From: an uncultured Phenylobacterium sp.
GTDB taxonomy: Bacteria; Pseudomonadota; Alphaproteobacteria; Caulobacterales; Caulobacteraceae
Length of the DNA stretch: 51,726 nucleotides
Assembly (NCBI RefSeq): GCF_902826855.1
Contig: NZ_CADEGK010000007.1
Location: 1 to 51,726 of the forward strand
Direction: 5' to 3'
Shown: piece by piece, positions 33,995 to 42,533 of the stretch
Numbering within the stretch: position 1 is the first letter of the stretch
Layout: the number at the start of each line of letters is the position of its first letter
Notes under the pieces: model-generated
The model's database searches: none
The model's input: the letters and a program-made list of their open reading frames with translations, nothing else
Told to the model about the DNA's origin: nothing
Translations under genes and position numbers: made by a program

Positions 33995-35366
33995 CGTGCT
34001 GGGCGTCGCGCTCGTCCAGCAGGCGGCGGGTCTCGGTGGCGCGCTCGGCGGTCAGCTTGTAGCCGATGAAGCAGGCCGCCCCCAGCGCCAGGAAGCCGAT
34101 GGGCCCCGCCAGGAAGGCGATGGTCAGGCCCTCAATCGCCTCGGGTGAGTTCTTCGGCCCCAGGGTCGGGTCGTAGCCGATGCTCGCCAGCACCGGGTAG
34201 GTGATGATGATGGCCGCCGCCAGCGCCACCTTGCTGGTCGAGGTGATCAGCGCATAGAGCAGCCCGGCCCGTTCCTTGCCCTGGGTCAGCCGGACGTCGT
34301 CCGCCACGTCGGCCACCATGGCCCGGATTAGGGCGGTGAAGCCTGCGGCGACGAATCCGGTGGCGAAGTTGGTCGGCACGGACGCCCACACATTGCCCCG
34401 CGGCAGGAACAGCAGCGTCACCAGCGCCAGGGAGTAGATCGCGCTGGAGAGCATGGCGGCGCGGTGCTTGCCGATCTTGGAGGCCACCCAGCCGGTGGTC
34501 GGCGCGCCCACCAGGCCCGCGACGATGTAGACGACCAGCAACAGGTTCGCCTGGCCCGTGGTGAACAGCATTCGGTCGCGCGAAAAGAACAGGAACAGGG
34601 CCGCCATCCAGCCCGGCCCCAGGGTCAGACAGAGGTCGGCCAGCAGGATGCGCGCCATGCTCGGGTGCGTCACCAGCTCCAGGTAGTCACGCAGCCGGAA
34701 CTTCTGGCCCGGCGCTTCCGGCGCGATGGTCTCGGGCGTTCGCCAGACCACTATCGCCACCGCGATCGGGGCAAGGGCGATGATGTACCAGACCATGGCC
34801 CGCACGCCCTGCGCGTCGGAATAGCCGTTGGCCTCCATGATGATCGGGATCGCCAGCACGCCCAGGGAGCCGATGACGCCGACGCCGCCCATGATGCCGA
34901 AGATCCGCGCCCGCTGCTCGTAGCTCCGGGCCAGGGTCGAGCCCCAGGCGGCGTGCGCGAGGCCCAGGATCGAAAGCCCCAGGTACATGACCATCAGCCA
35001 GGTGATCAGGTAGCCCGTGCCCACCCCACGCCCCGCGTTCAGGAGCATGAACAGCCCGCCCATCAGGAGCGGGGCCCCGAGCACGGTCCACACGCGATAG
35101 CGGCCCCAGCGCGTGCGGGTGCGGTCCATCGCCATGCCCAGCGCGGGCTCGACGGGGATGTCGATGGTGCGGCAGGTGGCGAAGGCGGCGGCCACCGCGA
35201 CCAGCGGCACGCCGAGGCTCGCGGCGAAGTAGGCCGGCAGGTGCACGGTGATCGCCACGGCAAGCGCTGCGATAGGCAGGCTGGTCGCCGAGAACGCCAG
35301 GGTCCGGCCCAGCGACAGCGGCTTGCTCGAACTTGCCGACATCGCGGCGGCGGTCGCGGCAGTCAT
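33987..35366 (-). CDS. GPH-family (MFS_2) sugar:cation symporter, copy A
   Basis: A 459-residue inner-membrane transporter with about 12 helices. The GPH signature is TIDIPVEPALGMAMDRTRTR followed by WGRYRVW (about 70-95), the cation/sugar-coupling region of MelB-type carriers. Substrates of the family are glycosides, pentosides or hexuronides coupled to Na+ or H+; here unknown. ATG 35366 has GGGGGGAG upstream. It overlaps the mrp stop by 8 bp (convergent). Copy B, a close paralogue in layout, lies 38 nt upstream on the same strand. Confidence 0.88.
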   Translation of the reverse strand: MTAATAAAMSASSSKPLSLGRTLAFSATSLPIAALAVAITVHLPAYFAASLGVPLVAVAAAFATCRTIDIPVEPALGMAMDRTRTRWGRYRVWTVLGAPLLMGGLFMLLNAGRGVGTGYLITWLMVMYLGLSILGLAHAAWGSTLARSYEQRARIFGIMGGVGVIGSLGVLAIPIIMEANGYSDAQGVRAMVWYIIALAPIAVAIVVWRTPETIAPEAPGQKFRLRDYLELVTHPSMARILLADLCLTLGPGWMAALFLFFSRDRMLFTTGQANLLLVVYIVAGLVGAPTTGWVASKIGKHRAAMLSSAIYSLALVTLLFLPRGNVWASVPTNFATGFVAAGFTALIRAMVADVADDVRLTQGKERAGLLYALITSTSKVALAAAIIITYPVLASIGYDPTLGPKNSPEAIEGLTIAFLAGPIGFLALGAACFIGYKLTAERATETRRLLDERDAQHAS

Positions 35367-35404
35367 CGGCTATCTCCCCCCGAGCTCTCGATCGTGCGTT
35401 GTCG

Positions 35405-36829
35405 TCAGCTTCTGGCGGGCGGGAACTGCGGGTCGCCGGCCAGCGTCTCCGCCAGGTTGGCCCCCGCCGCGATCGCGTCCCGCTCGGCCAGCTGGCGGCG
35501 GATGTCCTCGTGGCGTGACGGGCTCAGCCGGTAGCCGAGGAAGCAGCTGCCGGCGATCATCACGAAGACCACGGGCCCCACGACGTAGGCCAACTCCAGG
35601 CCGCGGATGGCCTCCGGCGTGTTCACCGCCCCTGCCTTGGCCTGGTAGCCCACCGCGGTCAGCGCGAAATTGAACGTGAACAGCACCGCCCCGGCCTGCG
35701 CCAGCTTGGTGGTGGCGTTGATGACGGCGTAGACCAGCCCCATCCATTCGCGCCCGCTCTCCAGCCGCAGCTCGTCGGCGATGTCGCCAGCCAGGGCGCG
35801 GATCATCACGGTGAATCCGGATTGCATGGCCCCCAGGGCAAACATGAACGGCACGAACACCGCGAAACTGCCCGGCGGCAGGAACGGCAACGCGCTCAGA
35901 CCGATCGAATAGACCGTGGTGTTGAGGATCAGGGCGCGATGCTTGCTGATCCGGTTCGCCATCCAGGCGGTAAACGGGGCTCCGGCGAAGCCTGCGGCCA
36001 CATAGACCATCAAGAGGATGTTGGCTTCGGCGATGCTGAAGCCGCGGCTGTCGCGGAAGTAGAACAGGTAGAGCGCGGCCATCCAGCCCGGCCCCAGGGT
36101 GACGAAGAAGTCGGCGGCGAGGATGCGGAGAACGTTGCCCCGCGTGAGCAGGCTGATGTAGTCGCGCGCCTTGAAGCTGGCCGAGTGGTCCTTGGCGATG
36201 GTCTCGCGGGTGCTCGCCAGCACCACGAACGCGGTGACCGGCACGGCGGCGATGATGAACCAGATCATCGCCCGCACGCCCTCGGCCTCGGAGTAGCCCG
36301 CCTCGCCCATGACGATCGGGATCAGCAGCACCGCCATGGCCCCGACGACGCCGAGACCGGTCACCCCGCCGAACACGCGCGATCGTTGGTCGTAGGTCGG
36401 CGCCAAGCGGCCAGCCCAGGCCAGGTGGGCGAGGTAGACGCCCGAGTAGCCGAGGTACATCACCAGCAGCCAGACCACGAGGTATCCGAGCCCCACGCCA
36501 TCCGGCGCGGCGAGCAGCATGTAGAGCCCGATCATCAGGATCGGCGCGCCGCCCAGCATCCAGACCCGGTACCGGCCGAACGCCGTGCGGGTGCGGTCCA
36601 TGGCCACGCCGATGCCGGCGTCGATGGGAATGTCGATCAGGCGGACCAGGCCGAAGGCGGCGCCGACGACCGCCAGTTCGATGCCGATGCTGGAGGCGAA
36701 GTACCGCGGGAGGTGCACCGAGATCGCCAGCTGCAGCGCCGCGATCGGGATGCTGACCGAAGCGAACGCTAGGACGGCGGGGAGGGAAAGGACGCCAACG
36801 GCGACGGTCGGTTTGCCTTTGGTCGCCAA
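35405..36829 (-). CDS. GPH-family (MFS_2) sugar:cation symporter, copy B (TTG start)
   Basis: A 474-residue paralogue of copy A, with the same 12-helix layout and the signature LIDIPIDAGIGVAMDRTRTA then FGRYRVW. The two proteins align along their length (for example ADFFVTLGPGWMAALYLFYF versus ADLCLTLGPGWMAALFLFFS). I place the start at TTG 36829 (MATKGKPTV), which has GGGAGGAG upstream; the open frame reaches 36904. With copy A it forms a two-gene operon, so the two may be separate carriers for related substrates or a tandem duplication. Confidence 0.87.
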   Translation of the reverse strand: MATKGKPTVAVGVLSLPAVLAFASVSIPIAALQLAISVHLPRYFASSIGIELAVVGAAFGLVRLIDIPIDAGIGVAMDRTRTAFGRYRVWMLGGAPILMIGLYMLLAAPDGVGLGYLVVWLLVMYLGYSGVYLAHLAWAGRLAPTYDQRSRVFGGVTGLGVVGAMAVLLIPIVMGEAGYSEAEGVRAMIWFIIAAVPVTAFVVLASTRETIAKDHSASFKARDYISLLTRGNVLRILAADFFVTLGPGWMAALYLFYFRDSRGFSIAEANILLMVYVAAGFAGAPFTAWMANRISKHRALILNTTVYSIGLSALPFLPPGSFAVFVPFMFALGAMQSGFTVMIRALAGDIADELRLESGREWMGLVYAVINATTKLAQAGAVLFTFNFALTAVGYQAKAGAVNTPEAIRGLELAYVVGPVVFVMIAGSCFLGYRLSPSRHEDIRRQLAERDAIAAGANLAETLAGDPQFPPARS

Positions 36830-36933
36830 ACTCCGCTCCTCCCGATGGCGTCTATCAAATGACGCTTGGGCGCACGTTAGCCGCGACCCGCGGGCCGGGA
36901 GCAAGAGGAAATGAACGACAAGCTGGAAACAGC

Positions 36934-36969
36934 GCCTTGCCTCCCCTCGCGCCGCGGGGGAGGCAAGGC
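36934..36969 (-). terminator. Stem-loop terminator of the SDR gene
   Basis: A perfect 13-bp stem (GCCTTGCCTCCCC at 36934-36946 with GGGGAGGCAAGGC at 36957-36969) and a 10-nt loop lie 6 nt after the SDR stop codon. Read on the minus strand only a short TTT follows, so termination may be partial. It separates the SDR gene from the downstream transporter pair. Confidence 0.65.
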
Positions 36970-36975
36970 TGGATC

Positions 36976-37881
36976 TTAGCCGCCCGCCATCTTGCGGAAG
37001 AACTTGGCGCTCTGCTCACCGCCGTTGAGATAGGCCTTGGCGCCCGTCTCGTCGGTGATCTTGGCCCAGTTGTCCCGCACGCTCTCCACGGTGGCGTTGG
37101 GGCCCAGGTAGGCGCCCTCGGTCTCGTAGATCCGGGCGAGCGCGAAGGCGCCGGCGCCGGCGGTCAGGATGTGGCCGGTGGGGGCTTCCTCGGAACAGAG
37201 GAACACCACGCCCGGGGTGACGAATTCCGGCTTCAGCTGCTCGAGGACGTCCGCCGGCATGCCCAGGTTCTCGGTCATGCGCGTGGCGGCCAGCGGGGCG
37301 ATCGCATTGACGTGGACGTTGTTCTTCTGCCCCTCCAGCCGCAGCGTGTTCATCAGGCCGATCAGGCCGAGCTTGGCCGCGCCGTAGTTCGACTGGCCGA
37401 AGTTGCCGTAGAGCCCGGACGAGGACGTGGTGACCACGATCCGTCCGTAGTTCTGGGCGCGCATGATGTCCCAGACCGCTTTCGCGGCCTTCACGGTCCC
37501 GTTCAGGTGGACGTCGACCACGATGGAGAAGTCGCCGAAGTCCATCTTGGCGAAGGTCTTGTCGCGCAGGATGCCGGCATTGGCGATCAGGATGTCGACG
37601 CGGCCCCAGGCGTCGACGGCGTCCTTGACCATCCGCGCCACGCCGGCGTCGTCGGTGACCGATGAGCCGTTGGCGATGGCCTCGCCGCCGGCAGCCTTGA
37701 TCTCGTCCACCACCTTGTTGGCCGCGTCGGAACCGCCGCCGGTGCCGTCCGCCGCACCGCCCAGGTCGTTGACCACGACCTTGGCGCCGCGTCGGGCGAG
37801 TTCCAGCGCATGCTGCCGGCCCAGGCCGCCGCCCGCGCCGGTCACGATCGCCACTTTGCCGTCGAAGCGGATGTCCGCCAT
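36976..37881 (-). CDS. Short-chain dehydrogenase/reductase (MFE-2/HSD17B4-like)
   Basis: A 301-residue SDR enzyme. The NAD(P) motif is TGAGGGLG at 14-21, NAG at 101-103, and the catalytic site has Ser153/154 with Y166-GAA-K170. The sequence NDLGGAADGTGGGSDAANKVVDE and the C-terminal extension after about 250 resemble the 3-hydroxyacyl-CoA dehydrogenase domain of peroxisomal multifunctional enzyme type 2. A role in fatty acid or steroid side-chain oxidation is likely but inferred. Confidence 0.9.
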   Translation of the reverse strand: MADIRFDGKVAIVTGAGGGLGRQHALELARRGAKVVVNDLGGAADGTGGGSDAANKVVDEIKAAGGEAIANGSSVTDDAGVARMVKDAVDAWGRVDILIANAGILRDKTFAKMDFGDFSIVVDVHLNGTVKAAKAVWDIMRAQNYGRIVVTTSSSGLYGNFGQSNYGAAKLGLIGLMNTLRLEGQKNNVHVNAIAPLAATRMTENLGMPADVLEQLKPEFVTPGVVFLCSEEAPTGHILTAGAGAFALARIYETEGAYLGPNATVESVRDNWAKITDETGAKAYLNGGEQSAKFFRKMAGG

Positions 37882-38014
37882 TTCGTATCCCCTCTTGGAA
37901 ACCGGTCCGGATTTCGGCGCGCGTTGTGCGGCGCACGCGTCGAAGCGTCAAGCTGGCGAGCGGCGAGGGGAATCCGCCGGCCTGGTCCGCATCCGCTGCA
38001 GCGCGCCGGCGAGG

Positions 38015-38626
38015 CTAGCGCAGCGCCGCTTCCTCGGACACCGCGCGGGCCACCGCGGGCCGACCGAGCAGCCGCTCGCGGTAGGCCTGGAGCACCGGCC
38101 AGTCGGAGAGATCGACGCCGGCGGGGGCGGCCCAGTTGAGCGTCGTGAAAAGATAGGCGTCGGCGACGGTGAAGCCGTCGAGGAGATGTTCACGCTCTGC
38201 AAGGTGCGCCGACAGGTAGGCGTAACGCGGAGGCAGCAACGCATCGCGAGCAAAGCCTTTCGCCTCGACCGGGGTCGCCGGGTTGAACAGCGTGTAGAAG
38301 ATCCCCTTGTGCACCTCGGTCGCGATGTAGTTCAGCCACTGCTGCAACCGATAGCGGTCCAGTTCGCCGGCGACCGGCGCCAGGCCCGAGTCGGGCGCGA
38401 GGTCGGCGACATACTGCAGGATCGCCGGGCCCTCGGTGAGGATCTCGCCGCCGTCGGTCCGGAGCGCGGGGACCTGCCCCTTGGGGTTGACGGCAAGGTA
38501 GTCCTGGCCGTCGGCCAGCGTCTTCGTGGACAGCGTGACCTGATGGAATCGCGCCGGCAGGCCGGCTTCATAGATGGCGATGCGAGTGGCCAGCGAGCAG
38601 GAGAGGGGGGCGAAATAGAGATCCAT
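38015..38626 (-). CDS. Beta-class glutathione S-transferase
   Basis: A 203-residue GST with an N-terminal thioredoxin-fold domain (1-80) and an all-helical C-terminal domain. The sequence MDLYFAPLSCSLATRIA places Cys10 exactly where bacterial beta-class enzymes have their catalytic cysteine. NPKGQVPAL and DGGEILTEGPAILQY are the glutathione-binding motifs. ATG 38626 has GAGGA upstream and is chosen over the longer open frame. It is divergent from a TetR gene, and the 90-bp gap holds a 12-bp inverted repeat, so it is probably repressed by that TetR. Confidence 0.93.
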   Translation of the reverse strand: MDLYFAPLSCSLATRIAIYEAGLPARFHQVTLSTKTLADGQDYLAVNPKGQVPALRTDGGEILTEGPAILQYVADLAPDSGLAPVAGELDRYRLQQWLNYIATEVHKGIFYTLFNPATPVEAKGFARDALLPPRYAYLSAHLAEREHLLDGFTVADAYLFTTLNWAAPAGVDLSDWPVLQAYRERLLGRPAVARAVSEEAALR

Positions 38627-38661
38627 GGGATCCTCGTGAGGCGACTTGAATTTCCCTATCA

Positions 38662-38702
38662 ATTGGTACGAAAATGCGCCCGTCAACCAATTTCGTACCA
38701 AT
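38662..38702. promoter_or_regulatory. 12-bp inverted repeat operator between GST and TetR genes
   Basis: ATTGGTACGAAA (38662-38673) and TTTCGTACCAAT (38691-38702) are exact inverted copies 17 nt apart. Each arm is itself an imperfect palindrome around GTAC (10 of 12 positions match ATTGGTACCAAT), so each may bind one TetR dimer. ACCAAT also recurs at 38686-38691 and 38697-38702, 11 bp (one helical turn) apart. The site lies 14 bp before the TetR ATG and 36 bp from the GST ATG, well placed to control both. Confidence 0.75.
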
Positions 38703-38716
38703 AGGTAGTAAATAGC

Positions 38717-39364
38717 ATGGCGAGAACGCGCGGCCGGCCCCGGTCGTTCGACGAAGCGAAGCTGCTGCAGGCGTTGACCGGTGTGTTCTGGGACAAGGGC
38801 TACTCAGGCGCCTCGCTGGACGACCTGCAGGAGGCCGCCGGGGTCAGCCGCCCCAGCCTGTACACGGCATTCGGCGACAAGCGAGGCATGTACCATCGGG
38901 TGCTGCAGGCTTTCACAGCGGGATTCGAGACTCATCTGTCGCAACTGGCGAACGGGGGCGGAGACCTCCGCGGTGACTTGGCGAAGTTCTATGGCGCGGC
39001 CATTGACCTGTACGTGACCGGCGCGCGGGGCCCCAGAGGGTGCCTGGTGCTCTGTACGGCCACGGCGGACGCGATCGACCTCCCCGACGCCAAGGCGGCG
39101 CTTGGCAGCGTCATCCATGGCCTCGACGACGTGCTGATCGCGCGTTTCCGCGGCGCGGCGGCTGGACGTGACAATCCCGCAGGGCCATCGCCCGACGCGA
39201 GGGCTCTGCACGCGGCGGCCATACTTCACAGCCTCGCTCTGCGGGCGCGCGCAGGCCAAAGCCGGAACGAGCTGCTGGGCTTCGCGGAGTCCGGCCTTGC
39301 CCTGCTGTTCGAGACGTCCGGAACCGGGCCGCACCCGCCGCGGTCGACGGTCCCCTCGCGCTGA
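38717..39364 (+). CDS. TetR/AcrR family repressor
   Basis: A 215-residue regulator. The N-terminal DNA-binding domain (about 8-58) has the recognition region GASLDDLQEAAGVSRPSLYTAFGDKRGMY. The rest is the ligand-binding helical domain with a distinctive GCLVLCTATAD segment (about 107-117), which contains two cysteines and might sense electrophiles (speculative). ATG 38717 lies next to the operator, so it likely autoregulates and controls the divergent GST. Confidence 0.92.
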   Translation: MARTRGRPRSFDEAKLLQALTGVFWDKGYSGASLDDLQEAAGVSRPSLYTAFGDKRGMYHRVLQAFTAGFETHLSQLANGGGDLRGDLAKFYGAAIDLYVTGARGPRGCLVLCTATADAIDLPDAKAALGSVIHGLDDVLIARFRGAAAGRDNPAGPSPDARALHAAAILHSLALRARAGQSRNELLGFAESGLALLFETSGTGPHPPRSTVPSR

Positions 39365-39394
39365 GCGCGGCGGGGGTGGAGCGGGAGCGACGTC

Positions 39395-40366
39395 TCAGAC
39401 GGGCGGCGACGCAGGCGCCACGGCCGCCTGCCGGGCGCGGACGAACTTCACCAGGACGCGCTGGCCGATCAGGAACGGGGCGCCGCTCGAATCCACCACC
39501 ACTTCGACCACGCGGTCGTCCGCGCGCTCGTTGGGGTCGTCCGATTGCAGCTTTCGGGCTCCGAACACAGCGGCGCGGCGCAGCACCTTGCCCGGATAGA
39601 CCTTGGTCGGGTCGCTCTCCGGCGACATCTGCACGCCTTGGCCCACGTCGACATACGACAGCGACCCTTCGGCGATCTCGGCGCGCACGATGCGGCCCGA
39701 CTGCGGCTCGAGGTCGAACATGTTGGAGACGTTCAGCGTCGAGGCGCCTGCCCCGGGATTGGCGTATCGCCGCACGATGCGGCCGTCGGCCGGCGCGCGG
39801 ATGACCGAGAGTTCCTGGTCGTAGCGCGCCTCGTTGGCCCGCGCCTGGGCGGTGTCGACGGTGGCCCGTTGGGCCATAATCCGGGCCTCGGCCTCGCGCA
39901 CCGCGTCGCGGGCCTGGTCGAGCCTTTGGGCAGCCACGAAGTTGCTCGGCGCCAGGCCCTCCAGCCGCCGAAGTTCGCGCTGGGTGGCCGACAGCTGCAC
40001 CTGCAGCAGCGCCAGCGCCGCGTGCGCCTGGCGCACCTCGGCCTGCGACCGCGCCGCCGCCAGCCGCGGCTCGTCGTCCTCTAGCCTCGCCAGCACCTGG
40101 CCCTTGGAAACGATGTCGCCCTCCTGCGCCAGCACCTCGTCGATCACGCCGGCGCGCCGGGCGGCCACCTGGATGATGCCGCCTTCCACGTCGGCCTTGC
40201 CGTTGGCGATGGCGGCATAGGGGCTGGGCCGGACGGCCGCAGCGGACTTGGCGGCTTCGGCCTTCTTCGCCGCGGCGTGGGTCTGCATGAACAGTCCCCC
40301 GCCGCCGACCAGGGCGACGATGGCCAGGGCGATCCAGACGAAACGGTTGTGGAACAGGGCGGCCAT
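39395..40366 (-). CDS. HlyD-family periplasmic adaptor of an ABC exporter
   Basis: A 323-residue membrane fusion protein. One membrane helix (about 8-27) is followed by a biotinyl-lipoyl-like hairpin (VAARRAGVIDEVLAQEGDIVSKGQVLARLEDDEP, split here by a helical coiled coil at about 95-165) and a beta-barrel domain with IRAPADGRIVRRYANPGA. It links an inner-membrane ABC transporter to an outer-membrane channel. It is the third gene of the permease-ATPase-adaptor operon, 5 nt after the ATPase gene; no outer membrane factor gene is adjacent. Confidence 0.88.
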   Translation of the reverse strand: MAALFHNRFVWIALAIVALVGGGGLFMQTHAAAKKAEAAKSAAAVRPSPYAAIANGKADVEGGIIQVAARRAGVIDEVLAQEGDIVSKGQVLARLEDDEPRLAAARSQAEVRQAHAALALLQVQLSATQRELRRLEGLAPSNFVAAQRLDQARDAVREAEARIMAQRATVDTAQARANEARYDQELSVIRAPADGRIVRRYANPGAGASTLNVSNMFDLEPQSGRIVRAEIAEGSLSYVDVGQGVQMSPESDPTKVYPGKVLRRAAVFGARKLQSDDPNERADDRVVEVVVDSSGAPFLIGQRVLVKFVRARQAAVAPASPPV

Positions 40367-40371
40367 GGACT

Positions 40372-41121
40372 TCAGGCTCCAGCGAGCGCGGGTTGTCGGT
40401 GATGGTCGAGGTCGGCGGCGGGGCTATGGATCACCCGCCGGTCGTCCGTGATCAGGCCGTCCTCGAGATGGATGACCCGATCGGCGTAGGCTTCCAGCCG
40501 CGGGTCATGGGTCACGCAGATCACCGCCGCGCCGAACTGCTTGGCCGCGCGCTGGATAAGCTTGATGACCACCTGACCGTTCTCGCCGTCGAGCGCGCTG
40601 GTGGGCTCGTCGGCGAACATCAGCTGCGGGTCCTTGGCGATGGCGCGGGCAATGGCGACGCGCTGTTTCTCGCCGCCGGACAGTTCGGAAGGGCGCTGGT
40701 TCAGCTTGGCCTCGAGGCCGACTTCCATCAGCGCGTTGGCGGCCCGCTCCCGGGCGTCCTTGCGCGAGTAGCCCTGGTATTTCAGCACGATCTCCACCTG
40801 CTGCAGGGCGGTGAGCGCCGAGAACAGATTGAACCCCTGGAAGATGAACCCGCAGTGGTCGAGGCGGAAACGGTCCAGCTTGCCCGAGCGCAGGCCCCAG
40901 ATGTCCTGGCTCAGCGCCCGTACCGTTCCTTCGTCAGGCCGCATCAGGCCCGAGAGCGCCGCCACCAGCGTCGACTTGCCCGAGCCGGAGGGGCCCATGA
41001 CCATGGTCACCTCGCCATGATTGGCGACGAAGTCGACGCGCTTCAGCACCTCGATGTGGCTGCGTCCGGTCTTGAAACGCTTGTAGAGGCCGCGCGCCTC
41101 GATGGCGGTCGGGTTGGTCAT
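40372..41121 (-). CDS. ABC transporter ATP-binding protein (LolD/MacB/DevA type)
   Basis: A 249-residue ATPase. Walker A is GPSGSGKST at 43-51, the Q-loop FIFQGFNLF, the signature LSGGEKQR, Walker B LMFADEPT, and the H-loop VTHD. It belongs to the MacB/LolD/DevA group that pairs with FtsX-like permeases. ATG 41121 overlaps the permease stop by 4 bp (ATGA), which decides the start over the longer open frame. Confidence 0.93.
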   Translation of the reverse strand: MTNPTAIEARGLYKRFKTGRSHIEVLKRVDFVANHGEVTMVMGPSGSGKSTLVAALSGLMRPDEGTVRALSQDIWGLRSGKLDRFRLDHCGFIFQGFNLFSALTALQQVEIVLKYQGYSRKDARERAANALMEVGLEAKLNQRPSELSGGEKQRVAIARAIAKDPQLMFADEPTSALDGENGQVVIKLIQRAAKQFGAAVICVTHDPRLEAYADRVIHLEDGLITDDRRVIHSPAADLDHHRQPALAGA

Positions 41122-42260
41122 CGCAGCAGGTCCGCAGGTTGGCTCTTCTTCAGGATACCGAGGGCCAGCAGGCCCGAGGCGCCGGAGATCACGAGCAGAA
41201 GGATGGAGACTCCGATGATCCAGGGCGTCGGAAACCCCATGGGCACCGACATGTTTTCCGCCGCGAAGTAGACCGCGGTGACGGAGACGGCGGTGGCGGC
41301 AAGCCCCGCCAGGCCGACCCACCAGCTCAGCTCCATCACGATGATCCTCAGTGAGCCCATGCCGACGCCCAGCGCGCGCAGGGAGGCGAACTCCTTGATC
41401 GAGGATAGGATCGCGCCCCGCAGCGTCTGGGAGGTGATGCCGACCCCGATCAGGAACGCGAGGAACAGAGAGAAGGTCAGGAACACGCCGATGATCTGCT
41501 GCTCCATTACGGCGCTGCGGTTCTTCTCGCCGAGCTCCTCGCGGGTCCAGGCGCGGTAGACCCCGCGCGAGGTCGCGTTCAGCTGGTCGCGCACGATCTC
41601 GGCCCGGGACGGGTCCTTGATCTGCACCATCAGGGGCCCGGTCTCGTCGGTCTTGGTCGCCATGCCCACCAGGCGCATCGAGTCACGGCTCATGGTCACC
41701 GAAGGGTTGTTGATGTCGGGATAGCCGTGAAGGATCGCGCGGACGCGCACCGTCTTTCCGTTGAGCGAGGCGGAGTCGCCGAGCCCGACCCCCAGCCGCT
41801 TCAGTTGGCTCTCGTCGATGGCGATGGCGTACGGCTCGAGCAGCGCCGCGCGGATGGACTCCGGATAGTCGACCGGAAGGGTCGCAGCGCCCGGTCGAGT
41901 ATCGACCATGTTGACGTTGATGAAAGTGTCGATCGCCTTCCCGCCGTCCTTCGGCCGGTTCACCCACCGGCCGCCGCCGTTGTTCCAGGACGCCACCTCG
42001 ACCACTTCGGGATGCATATAAATCTGCGGCTGCAGGCGCGCCGGGAGCGCCCCGCCGCCGGAGTTGACCAGGCTTTCCATCTTGGCCGGCAGGATCATGA
42101 TGCTGGCGCGGCTGCGGTCTATGGGCGCGCTGATGCCGATCACGATCCCGGTGAACATGCCCACCTGGGCCAGGATCAAGAGACCCGAAAAGGCCAGCGC
42201 CACGATCGCCGCGGTGTAGCGTCGCCACTCGTAGATCAGTGTCGCCAGAGCCAATGACAT
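41118..42260 (-). CDS. ABC transporter permease, FtsX/DevC-like
   Basis: A 380-residue permease with one N-terminal membrane helix (about 16-40), a large periplasmic domain (45-260) and three C-terminal helices (about 265-370), the FtsX/MacB topology. The sequence resembles DevC of DevBCA exporters (ASIMILPAKMESLVNSGGGAL; FASLRALGVGMGSL). It is the first gene of the operon permease-ATPase-HlyD. The substrate is unknown; DevBCA-type pumps export lipids or glycolipids. Confidence 0.88.
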   Translation of the reverse strand: MSLALATLIYEWRRYTAAIVALAFSGLLILAQVGMFTGIVIGISAPIDRSRASIMILPAKMESLVNSGGGALPARLQPQIYMHPEVVEVASWNNGGGRWVNRPKDGGKAIDTFINVNMVDTRPGAATLPVDYPESIRAALLEPYAIAIDESQLKRLGVGLGDSASLNGKTVRVRAILHGYPDINNPSVTMSRDSMRLVGMATKTDETGPLMVQIKDPSRAEIVRDQLNATSRGVYRAWTREELGEKNRSAVMEQQIIGVFLTFSLFLAFLIGVGITSQTLRGAILSSIKEFASLRALGVGMGSLRIIVMELSWWVGLAGLAATAVSVTAVYFAAENMSVPMGFPTPWIIGVSILLLVISGASGLLALGILKKSQPADLLR

Positions 42261-42533
42261 CGTGACTGCGCGCCCTCGCCTTCAAGCGCGGATGTCGTCG
42301 TGTGCAACCTCATGAAACCAGTTAAATCGCCGTAAGGCGGAGCAACCGGAGGTCGTGCGGACGCCGTTCATCGCGCTCAGTGCAGAGAGGCGCGGGCTCG
42401 CGTCGGCAGATGCGGCGGGGCCGATTAAACCTTTGTAATGCGGCGGCGCGGCCTGGCCGGAGCCGAAGCGGACAGTTTCTTAAGCCTCGGGGCGTAGTGA
42501 AGGCTCTCGCCAGCGCGATCAGCCCAGCCGAGC
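42261..42533. other. 273-bp divergent intergenic region
   Basis: It separates the ABC operon (minus) from the hypothetical gene at 42534 (plus). It has three TTAA tetranucleotides (42322-42325, 42425-42428, 42480-42483), uncommon in this GC-rich DNA, but none has a good second half seven bases away, so I do not call a CtrA box. A small CGCC-GTAA-GGCG hairpin lies near 42330. No ORF, repeat or RNA gene was recognised. Confidence 0.5.

Noticed and set aside
42425-42439. Possible CtrA box TTAA-N7-TAAT
   Set aside because: Only two of four bases match in the second half; too weak compared with the box at 13089.
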